In this document: one piece after another, positions 38,524 through 54,276 of the stretch
How positions within the stretch are numbered: position 1 is the stretch's first letter
Layout: every line of letters begins with the position of its first letter
Origin: Bacteroides sp. 519
GTDB taxonomy: Bacteria; Bacteroidota; Bacteroidia; Bacteroidales; Bacteroidaceae
Assembly (NCBI RefSeq): GCF_010500955.1
Contig: NZ_QVMJ01000004.1
Span: 1 to 64,000, forward strand
Direction: 5' to 3'
DNA length: 64,000 bases
Made by a program: the position numbers and the translations under genes
The notes under the pieces: model-generated
Seen by the model: only the letters and a program-made list of their open reading frames with translations
What the model was told of the DNA's origin: nothing
The model's database searches: none

Positions 38524-38901
38524 ATGGCAGATTTAAAAGCTTTTGCAGAACAACTAGTTAACTTGACAGTAAAAGAAGTTAATGAACTTGCAACTATCCT
38601 TAAAGAAGAGTATGGTATTGAACCTGCTGCTGCAGCTGTAGCTGTTGCTGCTGGTCCTGCTGCTGGTGGTGGTGCTGCTGCGGAAGAAAAATCTTCTTTC
38701 GATGTAGTATTGAAAAGCGCAGGTTCAGCTAAATTACAAGTAGTAAAAGCTGTGAAAGAAGCATGCGGTCTTGGCTTGAAAGAAGCTAAAGATATGGTAG
38801 ACGGTGCTCCTAGCGTAGTAAAAGAAGGTTTAGCTAAAGACGAAGCAGAATCATTGAAGAAAACATTGGAAGAAGCTGGAGCTGAAGTTGAACTTAAATA
38901 A
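38524..38901 (+). CDS. rplL: 50S ribosomal protein L7/L12 (bL12)
   Basis: 125 residues: N-terminal dimerisation helices ([20 protein letters not shown]), an Ala/Gly-rich hinge (about 37-55) and the C-terminal factor-binding domain ([20 protein letters not shown]). It recruits translation GTPases. Confidence 0.98.
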   Translation: MADLKAFAEQLVNLTVKEVNELATILKEEYGIEPAAAAVAVAAGPAAGGGAAAEEKSSFDVVLKSAGSAKLQVVKAVKEACGLGLKEAKDMVDGAPSVVKEGLAKDEAESLKKTLEEAGAEVELK

Positions 38902-38925
38902 AATTACCTGGTAAACAGGACGTTC

Positions 38926-38964
38926 GGTTAGGAATCCTCCGCAAGAGGGTTCTTAGCCTTTTTG
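38926..38964 (+). terminator. Attenuator-type terminator between rplL and rpoB
   Basis: GGTTAGGAATCCTC and GAGGGTTCTTAGCC form a stem with a short loop (CGCAA), followed by TTTTT. It lies 25 bases after rplL. It would let ribosomal protein genes be transcribed in excess over rpoBC, as the partial terminator at this place does in E. coli. Confidence 0.85.
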
Positions 38965-39002
38965 TGTATATATTTATAAAAGTTCTACAAATTCACTGAC
39001 AG

Positions 39003-42000
39003 ATGTCTTCAAATACTGTAAATCAAAGAGTTAATTTTGCTTCGACTAAAAATCCACTAGAATACCCGGATTTTCTGGAAGTACAATTGAAGTCGTTCCA
39101 AGACTTCCTACAACTAGATACTCCGCCCGAAAAGCGTAAAAACGAGGGATTATATAAAGTATTTGCTGAAAATTTCCCTATTGCCGACACAAGAAATAAC
39201 TTTGTTCTTGAGTTTTTGGACTATTATATTGATCCTCCGCGTTATACCATCGAAGATTGTATAGAGCGTGGGCTTACTTATAGTGTTCCATTAAAGGCAA
39301 AATTAAAATTATATTGTACAGACCCCGATCACGAAGATTTCGATACGGTTATTCAGGATGTATTTCTTGGTCCTATTCCTTATATGACGGATAAGGCAAC
39401 TTTCGTTATAAACGGAGCAGAACGTGTTGTTGTGTCACAGCTTCACCGTTCGCCAGGTGTATTCTTTGGTCAAAGCGTTCATGCTAACGGAACAAAACTG
39501 TACTCGGCCCGTATCATCCCATTTAAGGGATCATGGATTGAGTTTGCTACAGACATTAACAATGTTATGTATGCATACATCGACCGTAAAAAGAAATTGC
39601 CCGTTACAACTTTATTGAGAGCAATCGGTTTTGAGAATGATAAAGACATTCTTGAAATATTCGACCTTGCCGAAGACGTAAAAGTTAACAAGACCAATCT
39701 GAAGAAGGCTGTAGGCCGAAAATTGGCGGCTCGTGTTCTGAAGACCTGGATTGAAGATTTTGTAGACGAAGATACCGGCGAAGTTGTTTCGATCGAACGT
39801 AACGAAGTTATTATCGACCGTGAAACAGTACTTGACGCCGAACATGTTGAAGAAATTCTGGATTCGGGGGTTTCGAACATTCTTCTTCATAAGGATGAAC
39901 CAAACCAGTCCGACTTCTCTATTATATATAACACTCTTCAGAAAGACCCAAGTAACTCGGAAAAAGAAGCTGTTCTTTACATTTACAGACAGCTCCGTAA
40001 CGCCGACCCTGCTGATGATGCCAGTGCGCGCGAGGTTATCAATAACCTGTTCTTTTCTGAAAAGAGATATGACCTTGGTAATGTGGGCCGTTACAGAATC
40101 AACAAAAAATTGAATCTGACTACCGACTCGGATGTTAAGGTTTTAACTAAAGAAGATATTATCGAAATCATCAAATATCTGATTGAGTTGATTAACTCAA
40201 AAGCAGATGTGGATGATATTGACCACTTAAGTAACCGTCGTGTGCGTACAGTAGGCGAACAATTGTCGAACCAGTTTGCTGTTGGTTTGGCTCGTATGTC
40301 TCGTACTATCCGCGAACGTATGAACGTTAGGGACAATGAGGTATTTACTCCGATTGATTTGATTAATGCGAAGACTATTTCTTCTGTAATCAATACTTTC
40401 TTCGGAACAAATGCGTTGTCGCAGTTCATGGACCAAACAAATCCGCTTGCCGAAATTACTCACAAAAGACGTATGTCGGCCTTAGGGCCTGGTGGTCTTT
40501 CGCGTGAGCGTGCCGGATTTGAGGTTCGCGACGTTCACTACACACACTATGGTCGTCTTTGTCCGATTGAAACTCCTGAAGGTCCAAACATTGGTTTGAT
40601 CTCTTCATTATGTGTATATGCAAAGATCAATGAACTTGGATTTATTGAAACTCCATACCGCACAGTTAAAGACAGCAAAGTAGATATTTCCGACAACGGT
40701 ATTATTTACCTCACTGCCGAAGAAGAAGAAGCTAAAATCATTGCACAGGGTAATGCTCCACTCGACGATAACGGTAAGTTTATTCGTAACCGTGTAAAAG
40801 CGCGTCAGGATGCCGATTATCCGTTAGTTGAGCCCGATCAGGTAGAATTGATGGACGTTGCTCCACAGCAGATTGCATCTATTGCAGCTTCGTTGATTCC
40901 GTTCCTTGAACATGACGATGCTAACCGTGCGTTGATGGGATCGAACATGATGCGCCAGGCAGTTCCATTGTTAAGAACAGAATCGCCTATCGTTGGTACA
41001 GGTATCGAACGTCAGCTTGTAAAAGACTCGCGTACGCAGATTGCTGCCGAAGGAGAAGGTATTGTTGAATATGTTGATGCAACTACCATCCGTATTAAAT
41101 ACAACAGAACAGAAGACGAAGAATTTGTAAGCTTCGAATCGGCAAGCAAAGAATACAAACTTCCTAAATTCCGCAAGACTAACCAAAACATGACTATCGA
41201 CCTTCGCCCTATTTGCGAAGTTGGCGATCATGTATTGGCAGGTGATATCCTTACCGAAGGCTATTCTACCCAACAAGGCGAATTGGCTTTAGGAAAGAAC
41301 CTGCTGGTTGCTTACATGCCCTGGAAAGGATACAACTATGAGGATGCTATTGTGTTGAACGAACGCGTAGTTCGCGAAGACTTGCTTACCTCGGTTCACG
41401 TTGAAGAGTACTCGCTCGAAGTACGCGAAACAAAACGTGGTATGGAAGAGCTTACCGCCGATATTCCTAACGTTAGCGAAGAAGCAACAAAAGACCTTGA
41501 CGAAAACGGTATCGTAAGAGTTGGTGCACGTATTCAGCCGGGTGATATTTTGATTGGTAAAATTACTCCAAAAGGCGAATCGGATCCTTCGCCCGAAGAA
41601 AAACTGCTTCGTGCTATCTTTGGTGATAAGGCCGGTGATGTGAAAGATGCTTCGTTGAAAGCTTCACCATCTCTGTCGGGAGTTATTATAGATAAGAAAC
41701 TATTTTCGCGTGTAATTAAGAGCCGCAGTTCTAAGTTAGCTGATAAAGCTCTGTTGCCGAAGATTGACGATGAATTCGAATCGAAAGTTGCTAAACTAAG
41801 AGGAATTCTGGTTCAAAAGCTGGCTAAATTAACCGAAGGAAAAGCTTCGCAAGGAGTGAAAGATTATCTCGGTGCCGAAGTTATTGCTAAGAATGCAAGA
41901 TTCACTGTATCCGACTTCGACAACATGGATTTCAATGCCGTACAATTGAGCAACTGGACAGATGATGCCAGAATCAACAGCATGATCCGTGATGTGATAA

Positions 42001-42815
42001 TGAACTTCCTGAAAAAATACAAAGAACTGGATGCCGACCTGAAGCGTAAGAAATTCAGCATTACCATTGGTGATGAACTTCCTGCAGGTATCATTCAGAT
42101 GGCCAAAGTATATGTTGCCAAGAAACGTAAAATCGGTGTTGGTGATAAGATGGCAGGACGTCACGGTAACAAAGGTATTGTATCGCGTATCGTACGTCAG
42201 GAAGATATGCCATTCCTTGAAGATGGAACTCCGGTTGATATCGTATTAAATCCGTTGGGTGTGCCTTCGCGTATGAACATCGGACAGATATTTGAAGCTG
42301 TATTGGGTTCGGCCGGAAAGAGACTTGGTATCAAGTTTGCCACTCCTATCTTTGATGGTGCTACTTTGGACGATTTGTCGGAATGGACAGATAAAGCCAA
42401 ATTGCCACGCTACGGTAAAACCTATCTGTATGATGGTGGAACCGGCGAACGTTTTGACCAACCTGCAACTGTAGGTGTGACTTATATGTTGAAACTGGGT
42501 CACATGGTTGAAGACAAGATGCATGCCCGTTCAATCGGTCCATACTCATTGATCACTCAGCAGCCTCTTGGTGGTAAAGCACAATTTGGTGGACAGCGTT
42601 TCGGAGAAATGGAGGTTTGGGCACTCGAAGCATTCGGTGCATCACACATCCTGCAAGAAATCCTGACTATCAAATCCGATGATGTGGTTGGACGTTCAAA
42701 AGCTTATGAAGCAATCGTTAAAGGTGAACAAATGCCTCAACCAGGTATTCCCGAATCATTGAACGTATTGTTACATGAACTTAGAGGACTTGGGCTAAGC
42801 GTCAACCTCGAATAA
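39003..42815 (+). CDS. rpoB: DNA-directed RNA polymerase subunit beta
   Basis: 1270 residues. All conserved beta regions are present, including the rifampicin-binding segment [20 protein letters not shown] with wild-type residues, [13 protein letters not shown], the catalytic-side [12 protein letters not shown], and the C-terminal [20 protein letters not shown]. Bacteroidota-type insertions explain the length. It is followed after a repeat-filled 119-base spacer by rpoC. Confidence 0.99.
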   Translation: MSSNTVNQRVNFASTKNPLEYPDFLEVQLKSFQDFLQLDTPPEKRKNEGLYKVFAENFPIADTRNNFVLEFLDYYIDPPRYTIEDCIERGLTYSVPLKAKLKLYCTDPDHEDFDTVIQDVFLGPIPYMTDKATFVINGAERVVVSQLHRSPGVFFGQSVHANGTKLYSARIIPFKGSWIEFATDINNVMYAYIDRKKKLPVTTLLRAIGFENDKDILEIFDLAEDVKVNKTNLKKAVGRKLAARVLKTWIEDFVDEDTGEVVSIERNEVIIDRETVLDAEHVEEILDSGVSNILLHKDEPNQSDFSIIYNTLQKDPSNSEKEAVLYIYRQLRNADPADDASAREVINNLFFSEKRYDLGNVGRYRINKKLNLTTDSDVKVLTKEDIIEIIKYLIELINSKADVDDIDHLSNRRVRTVGEQLSNQFAVGLARMSRTIRERMNVRDNEVFTPIDLINAKTISSVINTFFGTNALSQFMDQTNPLAEITHKRRMSALGPGGLSRERAGFEVRDVHYTHYGRLCPIETPEGPNIGLISSLCVYAKINELGFIETPYRTVKDSKVDISDNGIIYLTAEEEEAKIIAQGNAPLDDNGKFIRNRVKARQDADYPLVEPDQVELMDVAPQQIASIAASLIPFLEHDDANRALMGSNMMRQAVPLLRTESPIVGTGIERQLVKDSRTQIAAEGEGIVEYVDATTIRIKYNRTEDEEFVSFESASKEYKLPKFRKTNQNMTIDLRPICEVGDHVLAGDILTEGYSTQQGELALGKNLLVAYMPWKGYNYEDAIVLNERVVREDLLTSVHVEEYSLEVRETKRGMEELTADIPNVSEEATKDLDENGIVRVGARIQPGDILIGKITPKGESDPSPEEKLLRAIFGDKAGDVKDASLKASPSLSGVIIDKKLFSRVIKSRSSKLADKALLPKIDDEFESKVAKLRGILVQKLAKLTEGKASQGVKDYLGAEVIAKNARFTVSDFDNMDFNAVQLSNWTDDARINSMIRDVIMNFLKKYKELDADLKRKKFSITIGDELPAGIIQMAKVYVAKKRKIGVGDKMAGRHGNKGIVSRIVRQEDMPFLEDGTPVDIVLNPLGVPSRMNIGQIFEAVLGSAGKRLGIKFATPIFDGATLDDLSEWTDKAKLPRYGKTYLYDGGTGERFDQPATVGVTYMLKLGHMVEDKMHARSIGPYSLITQQPLGGKAQFGGQRFGEMEVWALEAFGASHILQEILTIKSDDVVGRSKAYEAIVKGEQMPQPGIPESLNVLLHELRGLGLSVNLE

Positions 42816-42816
42816 G

Positions 42817-42930
42817 TTATGAGTAGTGAGTAATGAGTAATGAGTTTACGATGCTGTATAACATCCCAAACCCATTACTCACGCTCAAAACTCAAACTCA
42901 AAACTCAAAACTCAAAACTCATAACTCTTA
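42817..42930. repeat. Short-repeat hairpin element between rpoB and rpoC
   Basis: The left arm has ATGAGTAGTGAGTAATGAG plus TAATGAG. The right arm has CATTACTCACGCTC and then several AACTCAA units ending AACTCATAACTC. The loop includes ACGATGCTGTATAACATC. It starts within two bases of the rpoB stop and ends five bases before the rpoC ATG. Confidence 0.85.
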
Positions 42931-42934
42931 AAGT

Positions 42935-45900
42935 ATGGCTTTTAGAAAAGAAAATAAATCAAAGAGTAATTTCTCAAAAATTTCAATCGGCTTGGCTTCC
43001 CCTGAAGAAATTCTGGAAAGCTCAAGTGGTGAAGTATTGAAGCCTGAAACCATTAACTATCGTACTTACAAACCCGAACGCGACGGTTTATTCTGCGAAC
43101 GTATATTCGGTCCTATCAAGGATTACGAATGTCATTGCGGAAAATACAAACGTATCCGTTATAAAGGCATTGTGTGCGACCGTTGTGGTGTGGAAGTTAC
43201 CGAAAAGAAAGTCAGACGTGAACGTACAGGCCATATCCAATTGGTTGTACCTGTAGCTCATATCTGGTATTTCCGTTCACTACCCAATAAAATAGGTTAT
43301 CTGTTAGGATTACCTACCAAGAAACTCGATTCAATTATATATTATGAGCGTTATGTTGTTATTCAGCCGGGTGTAAAGGCTGAGGACGGCGTATCTACTT
43401 ATGATTTACTCTCGGAAGAAGAATACCTGGACATTCTGGATACGCTTCCAAGAGAAAACCAATACCTGGAAGATAGCGACCCCAATAAGTTTGTTGCTAA
43501 AATGGGTGCCGAAGCAATTTACGATTTGCTTTCGCGCATTGACTTAGACACACTGTCGTACGACTTAAGAAACCGGGCTGGTAACGACTCTTCACAACAA
43601 CGTAAAAACGAAGCTTTGAAACGTTTGCAGGTTGTTGAATCGTTCCGTGCATCGCGTGGACGCAACAAACCCGAATGGATGATTGTACGTATTGTTCCGG
43701 TGATTCCACCCGAACTTCGTCCTTTGGTTCCATTGGATGGTGGCCGTTTCGCTACTTCGGATTTGAACGACCTTTATCGTCGTGTTATCATTCGTAACAA
43801 CCGTTTGAAGAGACTTATCGAAATCAAAGCTCCCGAAGTAATCTTACGTAACGAAAAACGTATGCTTCAGGAATCTGTTGACTCATTATTCGATAACTCA
43901 CGTAAATCGAGCGCTGTTAAGACGGATGCTAACCGTCCGCTGAAATCACTGTCGGACAGCTTGAAAGGTAAACAAGGACGTTTCCGTCAGAACCTTTTGG
44001 GTAAACGTGTTGACTACTCGGCTCGTTCGGTTATCGTTGTAGGTCCTGAGTTAAAGATGCACGAATGCGGTATTCCTAAACTGATGGCTGCCGAACTTTA
44101 CAAACCATTTATCATCCGTAAGTTGATTGAACGTGGTATTGTAAAAACAGTAAAATCGGCCAAGAAAATTGTTGACCGCAAAGAAGCTGTTATCTGGGAT
44201 ATCCTTGAACACGTAATGAAAGGTCATCCGGTACTATTGAACCGTGCTCCGACTCTTCACCGTTTAGGTATTCAGGCATTCCAGCCAAAAATGATCGAAG
44301 GTAAAGCTATCCAGCTGCACCCACTGTCGTGTACTGCGTTCAACGCCGACTTCGACGGTGACCAGATGGCGGTTCACTTGCCTTTGAGCAACGAAGCAAT
44401 TCTCGAAGCACAGATGTTAATGCTGGCTTCACACAATATTCTTAACCCTGCCAATGGTGCTCCTATTACTGTTCCTTCACAGGACATGGTGCTTGGTTTG
44501 TACTACATTACCAAGATTAGAAAAGGTGCCAAAGGCGAAGGTTTGACATTCTACGGACCAGAGGAAGCTATGATTGCTTACAACGAAGGTAAAGTAGATA
44601 TTCATGCTCCGGTTAAAGTAATTGTTAAAGACCTTGATGAAGAAGGAAATATCGTTGATGTTATGCGCGAAACTTCTGTTGGACGTGTAATCGTAAACGA
44701 AATCGTTCCACCCGAAGCTGGTTACATCAACACACTGATATCTAAGAAATCTCTTCGCGATATCATTAGTGATGTTATCAAAACCTGCGGGGTAGCACGT
44801 ACAGCCGACTTCCTTGATGGTATTAAAGACCTTGGTTACCAAATGGCCTTCAAAGGTGGTTTGTCGTTCAACCTTGGTGACATCATTATACCGAAAGAAA
44901 AAGAAATACTTGTTCAACGTGGTTACGACGAAGTAGAACAGGTTATCAATAACTATAACATGGGTTTCATTACCAATAATGAACGTTATAATCAGGTTAT
45001 TGATATCTGGACACACGTAAACTCTGAATTATCTAACATCCTGATGAATACAATTTCTACAGATGACCAGGGATTCAATTCAGTGTATATGATGCTTGAC
45101 TCAGGAGCCCGTGGTTCTAAAGAACAGATTCGTCAGTTGTCTGGTATGCGTGGTTTGATGGCTAAACCTCAGAAGGCTGGTGCCGAAGGTGGTCAGATCA
45201 TTGAAAACCCGATCCTTTCGAACTTTAAAGAAGGTCTTTCTGTGTTAGAGTACTTTATCTCTACCCACGGTGCCCGTAAAGGTTTGGCGGATACGGCCTT
45301 GAAAACAGCCGACGCCGGTTATCTGACTCGTCGTCTTGTTGACGTATCGCACGACGTTATTATTAACGAAGAAGACTGTGGAACACTTCGCGGACTTATT
45401 GCCACCGACCTGAAGAACAACGACGAGATTGTTGCTACTATGTACGAGCGTATCCTTGGACGTGTATCGGTACACGATATTCTCCACCCAACAACTGCCG
45501 AACTTCTGGTTGCCGGTGGTGAAGAAATCACTGAAGACATTGCCAAGAAGATTGATCAATCTCCAATAGAAAGCGTTGAAATCCGTTCGGTATTGACTTG
45601 CGAATCTAAGAAAGGAGTTTGTGCTAAATGTTACGGACGTAACCTTGCTACCAATAATATGGTTCAGAGAGGTGAAGCGGTTGGTGTAATTGCTGCACAA
45701 TCTATCGGTGAGCCTGGTACACAGTTAACACTTCGTACATTCCATGCTGGGGGTACTGCTTCGAATATTGCTGCTAATGCAACTATTATAGCCAAAAACA
45801 ACTCTCGTTTGGAATTCGACGAACTTCGTACAGTAGACACTATTGATAGCGAAACCGGCGAAACAGTAAAAGTAGTTGTAGGTCGTTTGGCCGAAGTACG

Positions 45901-47218
45901 TTTCATCGACATCAATACCGGAATTGTTCTTTCAACTCAAAATATTCCTTACGGTTCTAAACTGTATGTTTCGGACAATGAAACAGTGAAGAGTGGAACT
46001 ACCATTGCAAAATGGGACCCATTTAACGCGGTTATTATCACTGAAGCAACTGGTAAGATTGAGTTCGAAGGTGTGATTGAAAACGTAACATACAAAGTAG
46101 AATCGGACGAAACTACCGGTTTACGCGAAATCATCATCATCGAATCGAAAGATAAGACCAAGCTTCCATCGGCTCACATCTTTGATGAAAACAAAGAATT
46201 GATCCGTACGTATAACTTACCTGTGGGTGGACACGTTGTAATTGAAAACGGCCAAAGAGTGAAAGCCGGTGAAGTTATTGTGAAGATACCACGTGCTGTA
46301 GGTAAAGCGGGTGATATCACAGGGGGTCTTCCACGTGTTACCGAGTTATTCGAAGCACGTAACCCATCGAACCCTGCTGTTGTATCCGAAATTGATGGTG
46401 AAGTTGCCATGGGCAAGATTAAACGCGGTAACCGCGAAATCATCGTTACATCTAAAACAGGTGAAGTGAAAAAGTACCTTGTTGCTCTTTCAAAACAGAT
46501 CCTTGTTCAGGAAAACGACTATGTTCGCGCAGGTACTCCGCTATCGGATGGTGCTACAACTCCGGCCGATATCCTTGCCATTAAAGGACCTACTGCTGTA
46601 CAGGAATATATCGTGAACGAAGTTCAGGACGTATACCGTTTGCAAGGGGTGAAAATCAATGATAAGCACTTCGAAATCATCGTTCGTCAGATGATGCGCA
46701 AAGTTGAAATCGACGAGCCGGGAGATACCCGTTTCCTTGAACAACAGATTGTTGACAAACTCGACTTTATGGAAGAGAATGATCGCATCTGGGGCAAGAA
46801 AGTTGTTATCGACGGTGGTGATTCGCAAACCATGATTCCCGGACAGATTGTTACTGCCCGTAAGCTGAGAGATGAAAACAGTATGCTGAAACGTCGCGAC
46901 ATGAAAACTGTTGAAGTACGTGATGCTGTTCCTGCAACATCAACTCAGATACTTCAAGGTATTACACGTGCTGCATTGCAAACTCAGAGCTTTATGTCGG
47001 CTGCTTCCTTCCAGGAAACAACCAAGGTACTGAACGAAGCTGCAATCAACGGTAAGGTAGACCGTCTGGAAGGTATGAAGGAAAACGTAATCTGCGGACA
47101 CCTGATTCCTGCCGGTACCGGACAGCGCGAATTCGAAAAGATTATTGTTGGTTCTAAAGAAGAATATGATCGTATTCTGGCCAACAAGAAAACTGTTCTG
47201 GATTATAACGAAGTATAA
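42935..47218 (+). CDS. rpoC: DNA-directed RNA polymerase subunit beta'
   Basis: 1427 residues. The zinc-binding segment [13 protein letters not shown]...CDRCG is at about 66-90. The catalytic NADFDGDQM loop carries the three Asp that hold the active-site magnesium. The bridge/trigger region has [19 protein letters not shown], and a second zinc site is at [14 protein letters not shown] terminator follows. In Bacteroides DUF3467 and rpsL come next; here they do not. Confidence 0.99.
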   Translation: MAFRKENKSKSNFSKISIGLASPEEILESSSGEVLKPETINYRTYKPERDGLFCERIFGPIKDYECHCGKYKRIRYKGIVCDRCGVEVTEKKVRRERTGHIQLVVPVAHIWYFRSLPNKIGYLLGLPTKKLDSIIYYERYVVIQPGVKAEDGVSTYDLLSEEEYLDILDTLPRENQYLEDSDPNKFVAKMGAEAIYDLLSRIDLDTLSYDLRNRAGNDSSQQRKNEALKRLQVVESFRASRGRNKPEWMIVRIVPVIPPELRPLVPLDGGRFATSDLNDLYRRVIIRNNRLKRLIEIKAPEVILRNEKRMLQESVDSLFDNSRKSSAVKTDANRPLKSLSDSLKGKQGRFRQNLLGKRVDYSARSVIVVGPELKMHECGIPKLMAAELYKPFIIRKLIERGIVKTVKSAKKIVDRKEAVIWDILEHVMKGHPVLLNRAPTLHRLGIQAFQPKMIEGKAIQLHPLSCTAFNADFDGDQMAVHLPLSNEAILEAQMLMLASHNILNPANGAPITVPSQDMVLGLYYITKIRKGAKGEGLTFYGPEEAMIAYNEGKVDIHAPVKVIVKDLDEEGNIVDVMRETSVGRVIVNEIVPPEAGYINTLISKKSLRDIISDVIKTCGVARTADFLDGIKDLGYQMAFKGGLSFNLGDIIIPKEKEILVQRGYDEVEQVINNYNMGFITNNERYNQVIDIWTHVNSELSNILMNTISTDDQGFNSVYMMLDSGARGSKEQIRQLSGMRGLMAKPQKAGAEGGQIIENPILSNFKEGLSVLEYFISTHGARKGLADTALKTADAGYLTRRLVDVSHDVIINEEDCGTLRGLIATDLKNNDEIVATMYERILGRVSVHDILHPTTAELLVAGGEEITEDIAKKIDQSPIESVEIRSVLTCESKKGVCAKCYGRNLATNNMVQRGEAVGVIAAQSIGEPGTQLTLRTFHAGGTASNIAANATIIAKNNSRLEFDELRTVDTIDSETGETVKVVVGRLAEVRFIDINTGIVLSTQNIPYGSKLYVSDNETVKSGTTIAKWDPFNAVIITEATGKIEFEGVIENVTYKVESDETTGLREIIIIESKDKTKLPSAHIFDENKELIRTYNLPVGGHVVIENGQRVKAGEVIVKIPRAVGKAGDITGGLPRVTELFEARNPSNPAVVSEIDGEVAMGKIKRGNREIIVTSKTGEVKKYLVALSKQILVQENDYVRAGTPLSDGATTPADILAIKGPTAVQEYIVNEVQDVYRLQGVKINDKHFEIIVRQMMRKVEIDEPGDTRFLEQQIVDKLDFMEENDRIWGKKVVIDGGDSQTMIPGQIVTARKLRDENSMLKRRDMKTVEVRDAVPATSTQILQGITRAALQTQSFMSAASFQETTKVLNEAAINGKVDRLEGMKENVICGHLIPAGTGQREFEKIIVGSKEEYDRILANKKTVLDYNEV

Positions 47219-47240
47219 TTTGTTATTCAAAATATGTAAA

Positions 47241-47274
47241 AGGGAGGCAACTGTTAGCGGTTGCCTCCCTTTTT
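47241..47274 (+). terminator. Rho-independent terminator of rpoBC
   Basis: AGGGAGGCAAC pairs with GTTGCCTCCCT (one bulge) around a short loop, followed by TTTT. It lies 23 bases after the rpoC stop and separates rpoC from the convergent GH97 gene. Confidence 0.92.
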
Positions 47275-47309
47275 GTTGATATAAATAAAGCTAGACGAAT
47301 ACCCCTGTA

Positions 47310-51904
<4,595 letters not shown>

Positions 51905-51938
51905 AATTAGTATATGTAGTTATTCATAATTGTATCTT

Positions 51939-52070
51939 CCCTTAGATACTTTTGTATCTTACTGGTGATACTTTTGTATCTTACCTAAGATACTTTTGTG
52001 TCTTGCCTAAGATACTTTTGTACCACCGGCGTGGTACTTTTTTCTCAAGGGCAAAAAAACGTTGGTACTG
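51939..52070. repeat. Second 22-bp-period array, GATACTTTTGTATC type
   Basis: Six 22-bp units start at 51939, 51961, 51983, 52005, 52027 and 52049. The first four share GATACTTTTGTATC or near copies in the same direction; the last two drift to GTGGTACTTTTTT and GTTGGTACTG. Same unit length and core as the array at 8187. It lies just upstream of the GH31 start. Confidence 0.88.
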
Positions 52071-52127
52071 TAATGGATTGATTTTCAAGCTAAAGGGATT
52101 TTCACCACAGACACAGAGGATTAAATT

Positions 52128-52296
52128 GCGATGCCGCAGGGAATTCCCCGCCCTTGAGGGGCGGGGTGGCCTTTAGGCCGGGGCGGGGAGTGAAAACATA
52201 CCGCATGGAAATTCGGCTGCGCAATCTTTGCGTCCCCCCTCTCCGCCCTAAAGGGCACCTCTCCCCTCTAGGGAGAGGAATTCCATGCGGCATCGC
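52128..52296. repeat. Composite REP-like inverted-repeat element
   Basis: GCGATGCCGCAGGGAATTCC (52128-52147) faces its reverse complement at 52277-52296 with one mismatch. Inside are CCCCGCCC/GGGGCGGGG and GGCCTTTAGGCC hairpins and another ACCGCATGGAAATTC copy. It has high G+C in an AT-rich spacer. There is no open reading frame of note inside. Confidence 0.85.
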
Positions 52297-52297
52297 A

Positions 52298-52386
52298 CTA
52301 CTTTACTCACTTTACCTCCTCTACCTTCTACCTCACTCTACCTCACTTTACCTCCTCTACCTCACTCCTCACTTTACCTCCTTCCA
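52298..52386. repeat. Single-arm short-repeat tract (TTTACCTC type)
   Basis: Repeated ACTTTACCTCC, CTACCTCACTC and CTCACTTTACCTCC units directly follow the REP-like element and stop 12 bases from the GH66 stop codon. They match the right arms of the elements at 29803 and 35790; no left arm is present. Confidence 0.8.
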
Positions 52387-52397
52387 TTCTTGAATAG

Positions 52398-54152
52398 TTA
52401 TTCCAGAACAATCATGCCCCAATACTTAAGCGAAGGAAGCATTATTACCACTTCGCCGGCTGTTTGATTGAATTCCAGTTTGCGAGCCACACCCCCATTT
52501 ACATCAGGCGAAGCAAACCATATATTGGAAACTGTTTTATCTGTTTTTACCTTTATCTCCACATCCTGTACTTCAATTGGTTCGTTCTGTGTTCCGTTGG
52601 TATCCCTCCACTCCAAAGAGTTTGCATTTGTAAAATTAATTAAATGTATTACCTCTCTATCTGTAAACTTTTTAGCTACTACTGCTACATTTCCCTGCGA
52701 AGCAGGCCAGTTTTGAAAGGCTAACTTTCCATTAGCAGATTGTACATTGGCATTAATAAATTCTCCTCCATCGCGCAACAGATTCTGGTAAGCTACAAGG
52801 AAATCATAATAATGCATCAATGCTTTCCGGGTTTCGGTTTTCATCTGTAAGTTGGAATTAGGAAAATATTCGTTTGCCAGATAGTGTTCGCCCAACTCCA
52901 GATGAGCACCTCCAAACGAAAAAATCACAGCGTTGGCCAACAGTACACCCGGTGTATTTACAAAGCCTGTATTACCAGACCGTGCATAGTTCATGTAAGC
53001 TGCCAAAACAGTTTGCTTGGTGTTTTGGCTGTAATTCTTGTTATCTGTAATAACCTGAGCCAGTTGTTGAAATGTTTTAGATTCATCCCATACTTCGGTG
53101 TACAGGAAGTCAACATCGGCACCGGCAATATTTTTTTGCTGTCCGTATTGCGAAACAGCATTCATTACCAGCCGTTTATCCGGATTTGCCTGCTTCATTG
53201 CAGCAATGAACGAACCATATACTTCATCCAGTTTAACCGGTTCGCCATTATAATCGTAAAGCGTTCCACGATTGCCTAATTGGTCAATGTGGTATCCATC
53301 GAAATTGAATACCTTATACACATCATTGTGTCTGCCTGCCAGGTAGTTTTGCCATTCTGTATTAGCCGGGTTAGTAAGGTAGATGCTACTACGGAAAGGA
53401 GCATCGAGGTGATGGTTGTCTTTTTCGGAGTGGTTAGGATCACGGAACAAATACCATTCTTCTCTTACGCCATCGGCCGCGGCATTATTTAAAGCACCGA
53501 AAGCCAGATTGTAGAACATGGTTTTCATTCCCCGGTTATGGGCTGCATCAATATATCCTTTTATGGTAGAAAAATAGTTGGTACGACCAATTAAATCGGG
53601 CCAGGAAGCCAACGGATTATCTGCTGTTCCTGCTAGCGGACGCTGATGATCGTGCATCCAATCGTAAAACTGGATGCCATTGATATGGTAACGGTTAAGT
53701 GTTTCAATGTTCTTTTCAATCTGATTAACGGGAATATCGCCGTAGGAAGACAGGAATCCGTAACGTGGGAACTTTTTCCAGTCGGCCGAAACATCAATAG
53801 CAATGGTTTGATGTATGTTTTCTTTTCCGTCAACAACTTCATAGATATCTGCCAGATATCCTTTATAATCATCTGCCGGAGGAGTCCAACTCCATGTAGC
53901 CGAAGTAAGGATTTCTTCCGAGATAAGTTTTCCCAAATGCGAATAGCGTACTTTCCAGTTGCCTGATGGTTTTTCTTTTAGTTCGAAGTACACTGTTTCA
54001 CCAGGCTTGTAACAAGCCTTATCTGTGGTAAGGTTTACGTTTAAATAGGTGTCGCCGTAAATAACGGGGTTGTTATCCGTATCGTAGTAATCTTCACAGC
54101 TTCCGGTGATTAATGCCAGACAAAGGAGGATTGGTATATAAATTTTCTTCAT
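52398..54152 (-). CDS. Glycoside hydrolase family 66 dextranase, surface lipoprotein
   Basis: 584 residues. Lipoprotein signal ending ITGSC (Cys19) followed by acidic EDYYDTD, which looks like a surface-export signal. An N-terminal Ig-like domain is followed by a TIM barrel with GH66 motifs. The predicted nucleophile is Asp290 in GYHIDQLGNRG and the acid/base is Glu353 in FLYTEVWDE. It cuts alpha-1,6 bonds of dextran (some members make cyclic isomaltooligosaccharides; no CBM35 insertion is seen here). The start at 54152 is chosen because an upstream in-frame start lies in a REP element. Confidence 0.93.
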   Translation of the reverse strand: MKKIYIPILLCLALITGSCEDYYDTDNNPVIYGDTYLNVNLTTDKACYKPGETVYFELKEKPSGNWKVRYSHLGKLISEEILTSATWSWTPPADDYKGYLADIYEVVDGKENIHQTIAIDVSADWKKFPRYGFLSSYGDIPVNQIEKNIETLNRYHINGIQFYDWMHDHQRPLAGTADNPLASWPDLIGRTNYFSTIKGYIDAAHNRGMKTMFYNLAFGALNNAAADGVREEWYLFRDPNHSEKDNHHLDAPFRSSIYLTNPANTEWQNYLAGRHNDVYKVFNFDGYHIDQLGNRGTLYDYNGEPVKLDEVYGSFIAAMKQANPDKRLVMNAVSQYGQQKNIAGADVDFLYTEVWDESKTFQQLAQVITDNKNYSQNTKQTVLAAYMNYARSGNTGFVNTPGVLLANAVIFSFGGAHLELGEHYLANEYFPNSNLQMKTETRKALMHYYDFLVAYQNLLRDGGEFINANVQSANGKLAFQNWPASQGNVAVVAKKFTDREVIHLINFTNANSLEWRDTNGTQNEPIEVQDVEIKVKTDKTVSNIWFASPDVNGGVARKLEFNQTAGEVVIMLPSLKYWGMIVLE

Positions 54153-54189
54153 TTTAAGAATGCTATTAAGTTTTGTGTCCAAAAAGCTT

Positions 54190-54262
54190 GTCATCTCGAA
54201 CGTAGTGAGAGATCTCCCGGGCTACGGTAGCCCACGAGATCCTTCGCTTCGCTCTGGATGAC
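54190..54262. repeat. Palindromic repeat between the SusE-like and GH66 genes
   Basis: GTCATC...GATGAC ends enclose TCGAACG-AGTGAGAGATCTC, the near-perfect stem GGGCTAC-G-GTAGCCC (54219-54233), and GAGATCCTTCGCTTCGCTC. The layout is that of a dispersed extragenic palindrome. It is transcribed within the sus-like operon, so it may act in RNA processing or stability. Confidence 0.8.
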
Positions 54263-54276
54263 TTAACGGACATCTG

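Noticed and set aside
37732..38959. Riboswitch or other structured regulator in the rplK-rplL region
   Set aside because: Apart from the rplL-rpoB terminator I found no convincing conserved fold; an L1 or L10 leader site could not be confirmed by eye.
51952..52176. 74-codon frame over the second 22-bp array and REP element
   Set aside because: It consists of repeat units and has no start context.
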